A DNA stretch of 64,000 nt from Streptomyces sp. NRRL S-37 (lineage in GTDB: Bacteria; Actinomycetota; Actinomycetes; Streptomycetales; Streptomycetaceae). The notes under the pieces were generated by a model that worked only from the letters and a program-made list of their open reading frames with translations, made no database searches and was not told the DNA's origin. Of the stretch, positions 36,265-48,060 are shown piece by piece. The stretch covers positions 62,001-126,000 of the forward strand of contig NZ_JOIZ01000013.1 in assembly GCF_000721605.1 (NCBI RefSeq), in the 5' to 3' direction. Every line of letters begins with the position of its first letter. Positions within the stretch are counted from its first letter, which is position 1. A program made the translations under genes and the position numbers.

Positions 36265-36659
36265 GTGCGGACCGGCTTCTCGGGAGCGGGGGCGATACGG
36301 AGCGCCCGCCTGCCGGATTCCACGGAACCCGGCGGGTGAGAGCCGTCCTCCCCACTGTACGGCGACGGGGCCGGCACCCCGCCGCCGAGCAGGCCGTGGG
36401 ACCGCCGGCGTCCGGCCGTGACCACCGCGGACAGCCGCCCCGCGGGCCGGCGGGAGTCCCCCTCCCCCGCGCGAGCGAACCCGGAAGCGGGGAAGGACGG
36501 GCACGGCCCCCGGCACCGGCACCCCGCGGACCGCCCACCCCGGGCAGCCGCCCCGCACGGCGGTGGGGCTCCGCTCGAGTGAAACCGAGGGTGGGTGCGG
36601 CCCGGGGCGCCGGTGCGCCTGCGGACCGGGCCGGTGGGGTGTCCCGTCGTGGCCGGGTG
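36265..36659. other. Gene-free stretch between radical SAM and catalase genes
   Basis: 395 bases of very high GC with no credible coding frame, promoter-like AT-rich element or long hairpin that I can see. It precedes the radical SAM gene and follows the 3' end of the catalase gene, so it should hold the radical SAM promoter. Confidence 0.5.
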
Positions 36660-38939
<2,280 letters not shown>

Positions 38940-39494
38940 GGGGTGACACTCCTCCGCTTCAGACCGGCCACGGACGGGGTGGCCGTGCGTTTCCTTGCCG
39001 ACTGCGGGCGAACCGGGAGAACAAAGCGCTCGAAAAGGGCATCGGGTGCCGCCAACGTCTCACGGCGGGCACACCCTCGCAGCGGGCACCCGCCGTTGGG
39101 GTGAACTCCCCGCCTCGGGGCGCAGCGCCCCGCACCTCGGCACACCCGCACTCCCCTCTTCGCCCTCCCCACCGGATCCGACCGCTCCGCCCGCGTACCC
39201 CCGGCCCGGCGGTCAAGGCATGCGGATTCGCCCCGGCACACCGATCCACCGGCGGGCGCTCACTCACCAATTCGTGTCCGAGGGCTTGCCCACCTGATGT
39301 CTCACCACTTAAATCAAAGCCTGAACTAAGCGGTCACGGGGCCGTGTTCCGTCCTCCGGCATGCCCTCACGCACAAAAAACGCGCAGAACACACGGAGAG
39401 CCGCCTCACCGCACCATCCGCCATCCGGACGGCCCGGCCCACCCGCACGCGGGCCCGCCCGCATCCCCACACCGCACCAGCAGAAGGCTGACGC
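38940..39494. other. Gene-free divergent promoter region
   Basis: 555 bases between the divergent catalase and F5/8-domain genes. No credible gene. It contains an AT-richer segment at about 39296-39335 with the dyad at 39308-39330; otherwise I see nothing specific. Confidence 0.5.
39308..39330. promoter_or_regulatory. Candidate ROK-type operator
   Basis: CTTAAATCA and TGAACTAAG are imperfect arms (7 of 9 positions pair) around a 5-bp centre, in the sole AT-rich patch upstream of the F5/8-domain gene. The form resembles operators of ROK-family sugar repressors (XylR/NagC); this is an inference by eye. Confidence 0.4.
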
Positions 39495-42077
39495 ATGAGA
39501 CACATGAAGCACCCGAGCCGCCTCAGACGCGGAGCCCTGGGCACGGCGCTCGCCGCCACGGCGGCACTCGTCACCCTGCCCGCCGCCCAGGCCCCGGCCG
39601 CCGCGGCCGAGACCCCGTTGTCCCAGGGCAAGGCGGCCACCGCCTCCTCGACCGAGAACGCCGGCACGCCCGCGAGCGGCGCCGTGGACGGCGACACGGG
39701 CACCCGGTGGTCGTCGGCCGCGAGCGACGACCAGTGGCTGCAGGTCGACCTCGGCGCCACGGCGTCGGTCTCCCGGGTCGTCCTGAACTGGGAGGCCGCC
39801 TACGGCAAGGACTACAAGATCCAGCTCTCGCAGGACGGCAGCGGCTGGACCGACGCCCGGACCGTGACCGGGAGCGACGGCGGCGTCGACACCGTGGACG
39901 TGTCGGGGCAGGCCCGCTACGTCCGTATGCAGGGCCTGGACCGGGCCACCCCTTACGGCTACTCGCTGTGGGAGTTCCAGGTCTTCGGCACCACCGGCGG
40001 CGGCAACCCGCCCGCCTCCTGCGGCACGGCCAACGCCGCCCAGGGCAGACCCGCCTCCGCCTCCTCCACGGAGAACGCGGGCACCCCCGCCTCCGCCGCC
40101 TTCGACGGCGACGCCGGCACCCGCTGGTCCAGCCAGGCCTCCGACCCGCAGTGGGTACGGGTCGACCTGGGCACCGTACGCGACCTGTGCGGGGTGGACC
40201 TGAACTGGGAGGCCGCCTACGCCAAGGACTTCCGGATCGAGGCCTCCGCCGACGGTCAGAACTGGACCACGCTCACGTCCGTCACCGGCGCCACCGGGGG
40301 CCGGGCCTCCTACGAGGTGAGCGGCTCCGGCCGGTACGTACGCGTCCTCGGCACGGCCCGCGGCACCGGCTACGGCTACTCCCTGTGGGAGGTCGCCGTG
40401 CACACCGCGTCGGACGACGGCGGCGGCGGTCCGATCGAGGGCGGCGGCGACCTCGGCCCGAACGTCATCGTCGTGGACCCGTCCACGCCGAACCTCCAGC
40501 AGAAGTTCGACCAGGTCTTCGCCCAGCAGGAGAGCAACCAGTTCGGCAGCGGGCGCTACCAGTTCCTGCTGAAGCCGGGCACGTACAACAACATCAACGC
40601 CCAGCTCGGCTTCTACACCTCGGTCTCCGGGCTCGGCCTCAACCCCGACGACGTCCAGATCAACGGCGACATCACCGTGGACGCCGGCTGGTTCAACGGC
40701 AACGCCACGCAGAACTTCTGGCGTTCGGCGGAGAACCTCGCCCTCAGCCCCGTCAACGGCACCGACCGCTGGGCGGTCGCGCAGGCCGCCCCGTTCCGCC
40801 GGATCCACGTCAAGGGCGGCCTCAACCTCGCCCCGAACGGCTACGGCTGGGCCTCCGGCGGCTACATCGCCGACTCGAAGATCGACGGCACCGTCGGCCC
40901 GTACTCCCAGCAGCAGTGGTACACGCGCGACAGCTCCGTCGGCGGCTGGACCAACGGCGTGTGGAACATGACGTTCACCGGTGTCCAGGGCGCCCCGGCG
41001 AGCAACTTCGAGACCGGCCCGTACACCACGTTCGACACCACGCCGATCTCCCGTGAGAAGCCGTTCCTCTACCTCGACGGCAACCAGTACAAGGTGTTCG
41101 TGCCCGCCAAGCGCACCAACCCGCGCGGTGTCTCCTGGCCGGCCAACGCCGGCGGTACGTCCCTTCCGCTCGACCGGTTCTACGTGGTGAAGCCCGGCGC
41201 GACGGCCGCGACCATCAACGCCGCGCTCGACCAGGGCCTCCACCTGCTGTTCACGCCCGGCGTCTACCACCTCGACCGGACGATCGAGGTCGACCGCGCC
41301 AACACGGTCGTGCTCGGTCTCGGCCTGGCGACGATCATCCCGGACAACGGGGTCGACGCCATGCACGTCGCGGACGTCGACGGGGTCCGGCTGGCCGGCT
41401 TCCTGATCGACGCCGGCCCGGTCAACTCGGACACCCTGCTGCGGATCGGCCAGCCGGGCTCCTCCGCGGACCACGCCGCCAACCCGACCACCATGCAGGA
41501 CGTGTTCATCCGCGTCGGCGGCGCCGGTCCCGGCCGGGCCACCGACTCCGTGGTCGTCAACAGCGACGACGTGATCATCGACCACACCTGGATCTGGCGC
41601 GCCGACCACGGCGAGGGCGTCGGCTGGGAGACCAACCGCGCCGACTACGGACTGCGCGTCAACGGCGACGACGTCCTCACCACGGGTCTGTTCGTCGAAC
41701 ACTTCAACAAGTACGACGTGGTCTGGAGCGGCGAACGCGGCCGCACGATCTTCTTCCAGAACGAGAAGGCGTACGACGCCCCCAATGAGGCCGCCATCAC
41801 CCATGACGGCATCGTCGGCTACGCGGCCTACAAGGTCGCCGACTCGGTGAACGAACACGAGGCCTGGGCGCTCGGCAGCTACTGCAACTACACGTCCGAC
41901 GACACCATCGTGCAGCACCACGGGTTCCAGGCGCCGGTGAAGCCCGGCATCAGGATGCGGCACCTGCAGGTGATCTCGCTCGGCGGCAAGGGGCAGTACC
42001 GCCACGTCATCAACGACACGGGCGCCCCGACGTCCGGGACGGACACCATCCCGTCCAAGGTCGTCCAGTTCCCCTGA
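39495..42077 (+). CDS. Secreted protein with two F5/8 (CBM32-like) modules and a beta-helix domain
   Basis: 860 aa. A signal peptide of about 38 residues is followed by two tandem discoidin-like modules (about 42-162 and 175-300) with matching segments such as ASSTENAGTPAS, GTRWSS and YGYSLWE. From about 320 to the end lies a right-handed beta-helix-like domain (ITVDAGWFNGN, DSVVVNSDDVIIDHTWIWRA). Proteins of this kind are probably polysaccharide-active, but I cannot place the catalytic domain in a characterised family and see no certain catalytic pair. It is divergent from the catalase and has its own upstream dyad. A second in-frame ATG at 39504 is possible. Likely carbohydrate-binding and extracellular. 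Confidence 0.83.
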   Translation: MRHMKHPSRLRRGALGTALAATAALVTLPAAQAPAAAAETPLSQGKAATASSTENAGTPASGAVDGDTGTRWSSAASDDQWLQVDLGATASVSRVVLNWEAAYGKDYKIQLSQDGSGWTDARTVTGSDGGVDTVDVSGQARYVRMQGLDRATPYGYSLWEFQVFGTTGGGNPPASCGTANAAQGRPASASSTENAGTPASAAFDGDAGTRWSSQASDPQWVRVDLGTVRDLCGVDLNWEAAYAKDFRIEASADGQNWTTLTSVTGATGGRASYEVSGSGRYVRVLGTARGTGYGYSLWEVAVHTASDDGGGGPIEGGGDLGPNVIVVDPSTPNLQQKFDQVFAQQESNQFGSGRYQFLLKPGTYNNINAQLGFYTSVSGLGLNPDDVQINGDITVDAGWFNGNATQNFWRSAENLALSPVNGTDRWAVAQAAPFRRIHVKGGLNLAPNGYGWASGGYIADSKIDGTVGPYSQQQWYTRDSSVGGWTNGVWNMTFTGVQGAPASNFETGPYTTFDTTPISREKPFLYLDGNQYKVFVPAKRTNPRGVSWPANAGGTSLPLDRFYVVKPGATAATINAALDQGLHLLFTPGVYHLDRTIEVDRANTVVLGLGLATIIPDNGVDAMHVADVDGVRLAGFLIDAGPVNSDTLLRIGQPGSSADHAANPTTMQDVFIRVGGAGPGRATDSVVVNSDDVIIDHTWIWRADHGEGVGWETNRADYGLRVNGDDVLTTGLFVEHFNKYDVVWSGERGRTIFFQNEKAYDAPNEAAITHDGIVGYAAYKVADSVNEHEAWALGSYCNYTSDDTIVQHHGFQAPVKPGIRMRHLQVISLGGKGQYRHVINDTGAPTSGTDTIPSKVVQFP

Positions 42078-42101
42078 GCACGACAGTGCCCCGCGCCGGA
42101 T

Positions 42102-42326
42102 TCAGAACAACTGCCCCTGCTCGTCGGGGGCGGTCCGGCGCGGGGTACGGCGCGGACCCGGCCGCCGTACCGGGGTCTCCTCCCCGAACAGCGGGGCCGT
42201 GCCGTACTCGTCCGGCTCGGCCGGCACCACGACGGGACCGGTTCCCACGTTGAGGCACAGCGGGGCGTCGAGGTCGAAGTCCCCGGGCGTCATGTCCGTC
42301 CAGTCGCGTTCCCGACGCTCACTCAC
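42102..42326 (-). CDS. Small conserved-looking protein, 74 aa
   Basis: 74 aa, unrecognised. It begins MSERRERDWTDMTPGDFDLD and ends in a basic patch (RRPGPRRTPRRTAPDEQGQL). No signal peptide or membrane helix. The acidic first half and basic tail suggest a disordered adaptor or nucleic-acid-associated protein, but that is a guess. It converges on the F5/8-domain gene. Third-position GC bias supports coding. Confidence 0.55.
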   Translation of the reverse strand: MSERRERDWTDMTPGDFDLDAPLCLNVGTGPVVVPAEPDEYGTAPLFGEETPVRRPGPRRTPRRTAPDEQGQLF

Positions 42327-42469
42327 CGACGCTCCGCTCCCCGTTCATCCGGCCAGGTTATCGGTCGTCCGGCACCCCGGGAACGGCGCGCCGCCCCGCG
42401 GGAGGCCACGGCCTTCACCGGGGCGGAGCGCGCCGCCCCGGCCCACGACGGGCCGGGCCGGACGTCCGG

Positions 42470-42982
42470 TCAGGCCTCCGCGCGCTTCGGCAGCCGCCAG
42501 CCAGGCCGCGGGAAGTGGCAGGTGTAGCCGTCCGGGTAGCGCTGGAGGTAGTCCTGGTGCTCCGGCTCGGCCTCCCAGAACGGGCCGGCCGGCACGACCT
42601 CGGTCACCACGGTGCCCGGCCACAGCCCCGAGGCGTTCACATCGGCGATCGTCTCCTCGGCGACGCGCTTCTGCTCGTCGTCGAAGTAGAAGATGGCGGA
42701 GCGGTAGCTCGTCCCGATGTCGTTGCCCTGCCGGTTCTTCGTGCTCGGGTCGTGGATCTGGAAGAAGTACTCCAGGATCGTGCGGTAGTCGGTGACGGTG
42801 GGGTCGTAGGTGATCTCGATCGACTCGGCGTGGGTGCCGTGGTCGCGGTACGTCGCGTTCGGCACGTCGCCACCGCTGTAGCCCACCCGGGTGGTCAGCA
42901 CACCCGGGAACGTGCGGATCAGCTCCTGCATGCCCCAGAAGCAGCCGCCCGCGAGCAGCGCCTTCTCCTCGTTCGTCGTCAT
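42470..42982 (-). CDS. msrA: Peptide methionine sulfoxide reductase A
   Basis: 170 aa. The active-site motif [10 protein letters not shown] near residue 13, then TRVGYSGG and [11 protein letters not shown], are the MsrA hallmarks. It reduces methionine-S-sulfoxide in proteins and free methionine using thioredoxin. The ATG at 42982 gives the normal short N-terminus. It stands alone in the minus-strand stretch, 126 bases from the next gene. Confidence 0.96.
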   Translation of the reverse strand: MTTNEEKALLAGGCFWGMQELIRTFPGVLTTRVGYSGGDVPNATYRDHGTHAESIEITYDPTVTDYRTILEYFFQIHDPSTKNRQGNDIGTSYRSAIFYFDDEQKRVAEETIADVNASGLWPGTVVTEVVPAGPFWEAEPEHQDYLQRYPDGYTCHFPRPGWRLPKRAEA

Positions 42983-43108
42983 CTTCGTCTCGCCCTTCTC
43001 CCACGTGTCCTGCGGCGTTCACCGGTGAGAACCGCACCGCCGACCCCATTGTTCCGGCCGTGCCGGCACCGCCGGACAGCGGGCCGGGCGGATGATTCCC
43101 GGGGCGGT

Positions 43109-43567
43109 TCAGGCGAGGAGGGAGATGCGGGCCATGATGCTCTTGCCGGCCGGCTCCTGCCGTACGTCCAGGGCCTGGGCGACGGCCATCACGATCTCCA
43201 GTCCGTGCTGGCCCACTCGGCCGGGGTCCGCGTCCCGGGCCACCGGTGGCGCGGGGTTGCCGTCCCGGACGATCACCTCGACGGCGTCGCCGGCGACCCG
43301 CAGGTCGAGGCCGACGGGGCCCGGGGCGTACTTGCGGGCGTTGGTGACCAGCTCGCTGACCACGAGCTGGGTGACCTCCACCACGCGGGTCGACACCGGC
43401 AGGCCGTCCTCCGCCCGCGCCCGGGTCAGGAACGCGGCGGCGAGGTGGCGTGCCTGGGCTATCCAGGCACCGTCGTTGTCCAGGGCGTACGACGCCCGCA
43501 GCCGCGGTGCGCCTGGCACCGTGTCCCCCTCGTCGACTGGAACTGGTTCCATCCGGCCCGCCTTCAC
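43109..43567 (-). CDS. HATPase_c anti-sigma-factor-like ATP-binding protein
   Basis: 152 aa with a single GHKL/HATPase fold of the RsbW/SpoIIAB type: VVSELVTNARKYA (N box), VIVRDGNP (D box) and GQHGLEIVMAVAQ (G box). Streptomycetes encode dozens of such small kinases, which regulate sigma factors or act with PP2C phosphatases. No anti-anti-sigma or sigma gene is beside it. The first ATG is 43552; a GTG at 43567 would add five residues. Confidence 0.88.
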   Translation of the reverse strand: MKAGRMEPVPVDEGDTVPGAPRLRASYALDNDGAWIAQARHLAAAFLTRARAEDGLPVSTRVVEVTQLVVSELVTNARKYAPGPVGLDLRVAGDAVEVIVRDGNPAPPVARDADPGRVGQHGLEIVMAVAQALDVRQEPAGKSIMARISLLA

Positions 43568-43861
43568 TCACCGATCACACCGCGCGACTACCCGCATCGC
43601 TCCCCCGCACGCCACTGAAGTGTGACAGGTGCCTCCGACATCGGGTCGCCGTGGTCGGCGGGAAGCCCGCCCCACAGCGGTGACCTGCGGATTCTTCCTG
43701 TCGGCGCGGTGGGCGGCTCCGGTGGCGAGGCGCCGGGGCGGCGCGGCGGACACGTCGCGAGGCCGAAGGCCGTGCGGTCGGTGTCCCGGCCGGGAACGCC
43801 GGAGGAGCCGGTCACCCGGCGAGGACGGACATGGCCTTACAGGTATGCCGGAAGAGGTGAC
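43568..43861. other. Gene-free stretch after anti-sigma-like gene
   Basis: 294 bases between two minus-strand genes. The several short frames here show no start context or recognisable motif; I see nothing functional. Confidence 0.4.
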
Positions 43862-44776
43862 TCAGCCGGCCGGGGTGCCGTCGGTCCTGGTCTCCAGCGC
43901 GCGCAGGACGGCCACCATGTCCTCGCCGCCGTGACCGCCGGCCACGGTCTCGTCGAAGAGGGCGTGGCAGACGTCGAGGAGCGGGGAGGCCAGTCCGGCC
44001 CTGCGGGCGGCCCGGGCGATCAGGCGGTTGTTCTTCAGTACGTCCGTGGCGGCGGCCTGGACCGCGAAGTCACGGGCGAGCAGCTTGGGCGCCTTCATCC
44101 GGGAGACGGCGCTGGCCATCGGGCCGGCGTCCAGGACGTCGAGGAAACGGCGGCGGTCGAGCCCGTGCCGGTCGGCGAAGTGGAACGCCTCGGCCAGTCC
44201 GGTGACCTGGGTGATCAGGAACAGGTTCACCGAGAGCTTCATCAGCAGCGCGCCCGGCACCGCGCCGCAGTCGAACGCCTCGCGGCACACCGGGGCGAGC
44301 AGGGGCCGTACGGCCGCCACGGCGGAGGCGTCGCCCGCCAGCATCGCGACCAGCAGCCCCTGTTCCGCCGGGACCCGGGAGCCGGAGACCGGGGCCTCGA
44401 CGTAGGCGCCGCCCGCCTCGCGGACGGCGTCCTCCAGGGCGGCCGAGTACTCCGGCGAGGTCGTGCCCATGTGGACGACGGTGCGTCCGGCGACGCGGGC
44501 GGCGAAGTCCGGGGTGCCGCGCCCCAGCACCGCGTCGACGGCCGTCTCGTCGGCCAGCATGAGAAGGACGGTGCCGGCCCGGTCGAACACCTCGCCGGCG
44601 CTCCCGGCGACCTCGGCCCCGGCGTCGCGCAGCGGTGCGCAGCGGGCGGCGGTGCGGTTCCAGACGGTGAGGGGTGTTCCGGCACGGGCGAGGTTGAGCG
44701 CCATGGGCCGGCCCATGACTCCGAGTCCGATGAAACCCACGCGCACGACGCACCGCCGTTCCCGGGCCGCGCCCAC
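43862..44776 (-). CDS. NAD(P)-dependent beta-hydroxyacid dehydrogenase family oxidoreductase
   Basis: 304 aa. The Rossmann glycine motif is [13 protein letters not shown], the substrate loop is [13 protein letters not shown], and the catalytic Lys lies in [10 protein letters not shown] (K and N of the family). This fits 3-hydroxyisobutyrate dehydrogenase or imine-reductase relatives. I chose the GTG at 44776 because AGAGG is six bases upstream; a GTG at 44746 would start right at the Rossmann strand. It is divergent from a TetR repressor with paired operators in the short gap, so it is the likely regulated gene. Confidence 0.88.
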   Translation of the reverse strand: MGAARERRCVVRVGFIGLGVMGRPMALNLARAGTPLTVWNRTAARCAPLRDAGAEVAGSAGEVFDRAGTVLLMLADETAVDAVLGRGTPDFAARVAGRTVVHMGTTSPEYSAALEDAVREAGGAYVEAPVSGSRVPAEQGLLVAMLAGDASAVAAVRPLLAPVCREAFDCGAVPGALLMKLSVNLFLITQVTGLAEAFHFADRHGLDRRRFLDVLDAGPMASAVSRMKAPKLLARDFAVQAAATDVLKNNRLIARAARRAGLASPLLDVCHALFDETVAGGHGGEDMVAVLRALETRTDGTPAG

Positions 44777-44790
44777 GCGGCGCCTCTTCC

Positions 44791-44804
44791 ATGACCGCTG
44801 TCAT
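44791..44804. promoter_or_regulatory. TetR operator 1, ATGACCGCTGTCAT
   Basis: Inverted repeat ATGAC-N4-GTCAT in the gap between the divergent oxidoreductase and TetR genes. A second copy starts 27 bp away. Confidence 0.75.
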
Positions 44805-44817
44805 AGTAGCCGCCGTC

Positions 44818-44831
44818 ATGACAGCCGTCAT
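44818..44831. promoter_or_regulatory. TetR operator 2, ATGACAGCCGTCAT
   Basis: Same ATGAC-N4-GTCAT arms as at 44791. It lies 34 bp ahead of the TetR start. The two sites share the arms but differ in the central four bases, as expected for a dimer reading the arms. Confidence 0.75.
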
Positions 44832-44865
44832 AGGGTGGAGGAAGGAAAAGCGCGGGAGGTCGGGG

Positions 44866-45462
44866 ATGACGGAGTCCGGACGGGGACCGCGGGAGCGGAT
44901 GGTCTTCAGCGCGGCCCAGCTCATCCGGCGCGACGGGGTCGCCTCGACGGGGATGCGCGAGGTCGCCGCGCACGCGGAGGCGCCGCGCGGATCGCTCCAG
45001 CACTATTTCCCGGGCGGCAAGGAGCAACTCGTCAACGAGGCGGTGGGGTGGGCGGGCCGGTACGCGGCCGGGCGTGTCGCCCGGTTCCTCGCCGCGCTGC
45101 CCGAACCGACGCCCGGCGGACTGTTCGCACAGATGGTCCGGCAGTGGACCGACGAGTACGAGAGCGAGGGCTTCGGCGGCGGCTGTCCGGTCGCCGCCGC
45201 CACGGTGGACCGCGCCGGCTCCACCGCGTCGGCCCGCCGGGCCGTGTCGGCCGCCTTCGCCGAGTGGACCGGTGCGGTGGCCCTGGCCCTGGCGGACATG
45301 GGCGTCCCGGCCGAGCGCGCCCGGCCCCTCGCCACCCTGATGATCAGCTCTCTGGAGGGGGCGATCCTGATGGCCCGCGCCGAGCGGGATATCCGCCCCC
45401 TGACGACGGTGTCCCGCGAACTCGGCCCCCTGCTGGACTCGGCGGTGAACGCGACCGGCTGA
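44866..45462 (+). CDS. TetR-family repressor (LmrA/YxaF-like)
   Basis: 198 aa. N-terminal HTH (AQLIRRDGVASTGMREVAAH, then GSLQHYFPGGKEQLV) is typical for the LmrA/YxaF subgroup, whose C-terminal domain binds small hydrophobic ligands. The start was set at ATG 44866 because GGGAGG lies six bases upstream; a longer frame from 44791 would run through the operators. Divergent from the dehydrogenase gene, which it probably represses with itself. Confidence 0.9.
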   Translation: MTESGRGPRERMVFSAAQLIRRDGVASTGMREVAAHAEAPRGSLQHYFPGGKEQLVNEAVGWAGRYAAGRVARFLAALPEPTPGGLFAQMVRQWTDEYESEGFGGGCPVAAATVDRAGSTASARRAVSAAFAEWTGAVALALADMGVPAERARPLATLMISSLEGAILMARAERDIRPLTTVSRELGPLLDSAVNATG

Positions 45463-45531
45463 CGCCCTCTTTCATTAAAGTGATCGTGCCAGTATCCGGT
45501 GATCCGTGGATCAGTGAGGTAGTCACGCATC

Positions 45532-47430
45532 ATGCCGACCGAAACGTTTGAGTTCCAGGTAGAGGCCCGTCAGCTGCTCCAGCTGATGATCCACTCGGTC
45601 TACTCGAACAAGGACGTCTTCCTCCGGGAGATCGTCTCCAACGCCTCCGACGCGCTCGACAAGCTGCGTCTGGCCAAGCTGCGGGACGACTCCCTCGACG
45701 CCGACGTCTCCGACCTGCACATCGAGCTCGAGATCGACAAGGACGCCCGTACCCTCACCGTGCGGGACAACGGCGTCGGCATGTCGTACGACGAGGTCGG
45801 GCAGCTCATCGGCACGATCGCCAACTCGGGCACCGCCCAGTTCCTGCGGGAGCTGCGGGAGGCTCAGGACGGCGCCGGGACGGAGGGGCTGATCGGCCAG
45901 TTCGGCGTCGGCTTCTACTCGGGCTTCATGGTCGCGGACGAGGTCACCCTGCTCACCCGGCGCGCGGGTGAGGGGCAGGGCACCCGGTGGACGTCGCGCG
46001 GCGAGGGCACGTACACCCTGGAGCGGGTCGATGACGCGCCGCAGGGCACCTCGGTCACGCTGCACCTCAAGCCGGCCGACCCCGACAACCAGCTGCACGA
46101 CTACACCTCGGTGTGGAAGATCAAGGAGATCGTCAAGCGCTACTCGGACTTCATCACCTGGCCGATCAGGCTCGTCGGGGAGACGGACGGGGACGGCGAG
46201 GCGGCCGGGCCCGAGACGCTGAACTCGATGAAGGCGCTGTGGGCGCGCTCGCGCGAGGAGGTGTCCGAGGAGGAGTACCACGAGCTGTACAAGCACATCG
46301 GCCACGACTGGCGCGAACCGCTCGAGACCATCCAGCTGCAGGCCGAGGGCACCTTCGAGTACCAGGCCCTGCTGTTCGTCCCGTCGCACGCCCCGCACGA
46401 CCTGTTCACCCAGAACTTCCGGCACGGGCTGCAGCTGTATGTGAAGCGCGTCTTCATCATGGACGACTGCGAGGAGCTGCTGCCGCCGTACCTGCGGTTC
46501 GTCAAGGGCGTGGTCGACGCGCAGGACCTCTCGCTGAACGTGTCCCGCGAGATCCTCCAGCAGGACCGGCACATCCGGATGATGCAGCGCCGGCTCACCA
46601 AGAAGGTGCTGGCGTCGGTCAAGAGCATGATGACCGGTGACGCCGAGCGGTACGCCACGTTCTGGCGGGAGTTCGGCGCGGTGCTGAAGGAGGGCCTGGT
46701 CACCGACCCCGACAACCGTGACGCCCTCCTCGCGGTGACCTCGTTCGCGACCACGCGCGAGGGCGACGGCACGACCACGCTGAAGCAGTACGTGGAGCGG
46801 ATGCCGGACGGGCAGGACGCCATCTGGTTCATCACCGGCGAGTCCCGGGAGAGCATCGACAACTCCCCGCACATGGAGGCGTTCCGGGAGCGCGGCATCG
46901 AGGTGCTGCTGCTCACCGATCCCGTCGACGAGATGTGGGTCGACGCCGTGGGCGAGTACGAGGGCAAGCGGCTGCGGTCGATCGCCAAGGGCGAGGTCGA
47001 CCTCGGCGCGCGGGAGGACGACAAGGGCGAGGGCGAACGGCAGCAGCAGGCCGAGGAGTACGCGGGTCTGCTCGACTGGATGCGGGAGCGGCTGGAGGAG
47101 GACGTCAAGGAGGTGCGGCTGTCCACGCGGCTGACGGTGTCCCCGGCCTGTCTCGTCGCCGACGCGAACGATCTCACGCCGGCGCTGGAGAACATGTACC
47201 GGGCCATGGGTCAGGAGGTGCCGCGCACCAAGCGCATCCTCGAACTCAACCCGGATCACGCGCTGGTGAAGGGCCTGAACGAGGCGTACGGGGAGCGCGA
47301 GGACCGTTCGGACCTCACCGACACCGCCGAACTCCTGTACTCCCTGGCCGTGTTGGCGGAGGGCGGCCGGCCGAAGGACCCGGCGCGCTTCGTGCGGCTG
47401 ATGGCGGACCGGCTGGAGCGCACCCTGTGA
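45532..47430 (+). CDS. htpG: Molecular chaperone HtpG (Hsp90)
   Basis: 632 aa. N-terminal GHKL ATPase with IVSNASDALDKLR, TVRDNGVGMSYDEV, IANSGTAQFL and GQFGVGFYSGFMV, then the middle domain (LPPYLRFVKGVVDAQDLSLN) and a C-terminal dimerisation region. Full length and apparently intact. It folds client proteins in the cytosol. The gap from the TetR gene is 69 bases; a short AT-rich stretch (TTCATTAAAG) there may be promoter DNA. Confidence 0.97.
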   Translation: MPTETFEFQVEARQLLQLMIHSVYSNKDVFLREIVSNASDALDKLRLAKLRDDSLDADVSDLHIELEIDKDARTLTVRDNGVGMSYDEVGQLIGTIANSGTAQFLRELREAQDGAGTEGLIGQFGVGFYSGFMVADEVTLLTRRAGEGQGTRWTSRGEGTYTLERVDDAPQGTSVTLHLKPADPDNQLHDYTSVWKIKEIVKRYSDFITWPIRLVGETDGDGEAAGPETLNSMKALWARSREEVSEEEYHELYKHIGHDWREPLETIQLQAEGTFEYQALLFVPSHAPHDLFTQNFRHGLQLYVKRVFIMDDCEELLPPYLRFVKGVVDAQDLSLNVSREILQQDRHIRMMQRRLTKKVLASVKSMMTGDAERYATFWREFGAVLKEGLVTDPDNRDALLAVTSFATTREGDGTTTLKQYVERMPDGQDAIWFITGESRESIDNSPHMEAFRERGIEVLLLTDPVDEMWVDAVGEYEGKRLRSIAKGEVDLGAREDDKGEGERQQQAEEYAGLLDWMRERLEEDVKEVRLSTRLTVSPACLVADANDLTPALENMYRAMGQEVPRTKRILELNPDHALVKGLNEAYGEREDRSDLTDTAELLYSLAVLAEGGRPKDPARFVRLMADRLERTL

Positions 47431-47442
47431 CGTGCCCGTAGG

Positions 47443-48009
47443 TCACAGGCGTGCCGGTGCGGCCGGCCCCGGCCTCCGGGCGGCCGCCCGGAGGCGCCGG
47501 CCGCGGCGGGTCGGCCCCCAGGGTTTGAGGACCGAGATCACCGTCATGAAGACGTAGGCGGTCAGGGAGACGACCGGCCCCATGAGGACGTCACCCCCGT
47601 CGGGCAGGGTCTGCCCGGCGGACACGGCCGCCGCGGCGGCGTTCACGCCCGGCCGCAGCGCGAAGGCCGTGGCGGTGGTCGTGGCCAGGGTCAGCCAGAA
47701 CTTCGTCCACACCCAGCGGTGCCTCGCCAGTCCCCAGGGCGTGCCCAGGGACAGGACGAGGCCGCTGGTGAGCGTCAGGAAGGCGACCGGCAGCAGGAGC
47801 CAGTCCGCGAAGAGCTTCATGGCCCGGACGGACGCCTCCACCGCGGCCGCGGACCCGGTGGTGTTCGCGGTGACGCCGAGCGCGAGCAGCCCGACGGTGA
47901 GTCCGAGCCAGCCGGCGGAGGCGAGGACATGGATGACGAGGTGGGCCCGGCGTGCGGGTCGGCTGAGTTTCACCCGACCCACGGTGCCGGGCCCGGGCGG
48001 CGCTGACAT
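47443..48009 (-). CDS. Four-helix membrane protein (DUF2269-like)
   Basis: 188 aa. Four predicted membrane helices (for example HLVIHVLASAGWLGLTVGLL, and LPVAFLTLTSGLVLSLGTPW) and a strongly basic C-terminal tail (RRGRRLRAAARRPG). The layout resembles DUF2269-type small integral membrane proteins of actinobacteria; no function is known. It converges on htpG with 12 bases between the genes. A start at the internal GTG encoding KLSRPARRAHL is also possible. Confidence 0.7.
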   Translation of the reverse strand: MSAPPGPGTVGRVKLSRPARRAHLVIHVLASAGWLGLTVGLLALGVTANTTGSAAAVEASVRAMKLFADWLLLPVAFLTLTSGLVLSLGTPWGLARHRWVWTKFWLTLATTTATAFALRPGVNAAAAAVSAGQTLPDGGDVLMGPVVSLTAYVFMTVISVLKPWGPTRRGRRLRAAARRPGPAAPARL

Positions 48010-48060
48010 CTGACGGCGGGAGCAACCCCGCGTACTGACGTCGGCGTACGCCGGACGCGG

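Noticed and set aside
39309..42005. 898-aa open frame on the minus strand
   Set aside because: Antisense to the F5/8-domain gene, no motif, shadow-frame composition.
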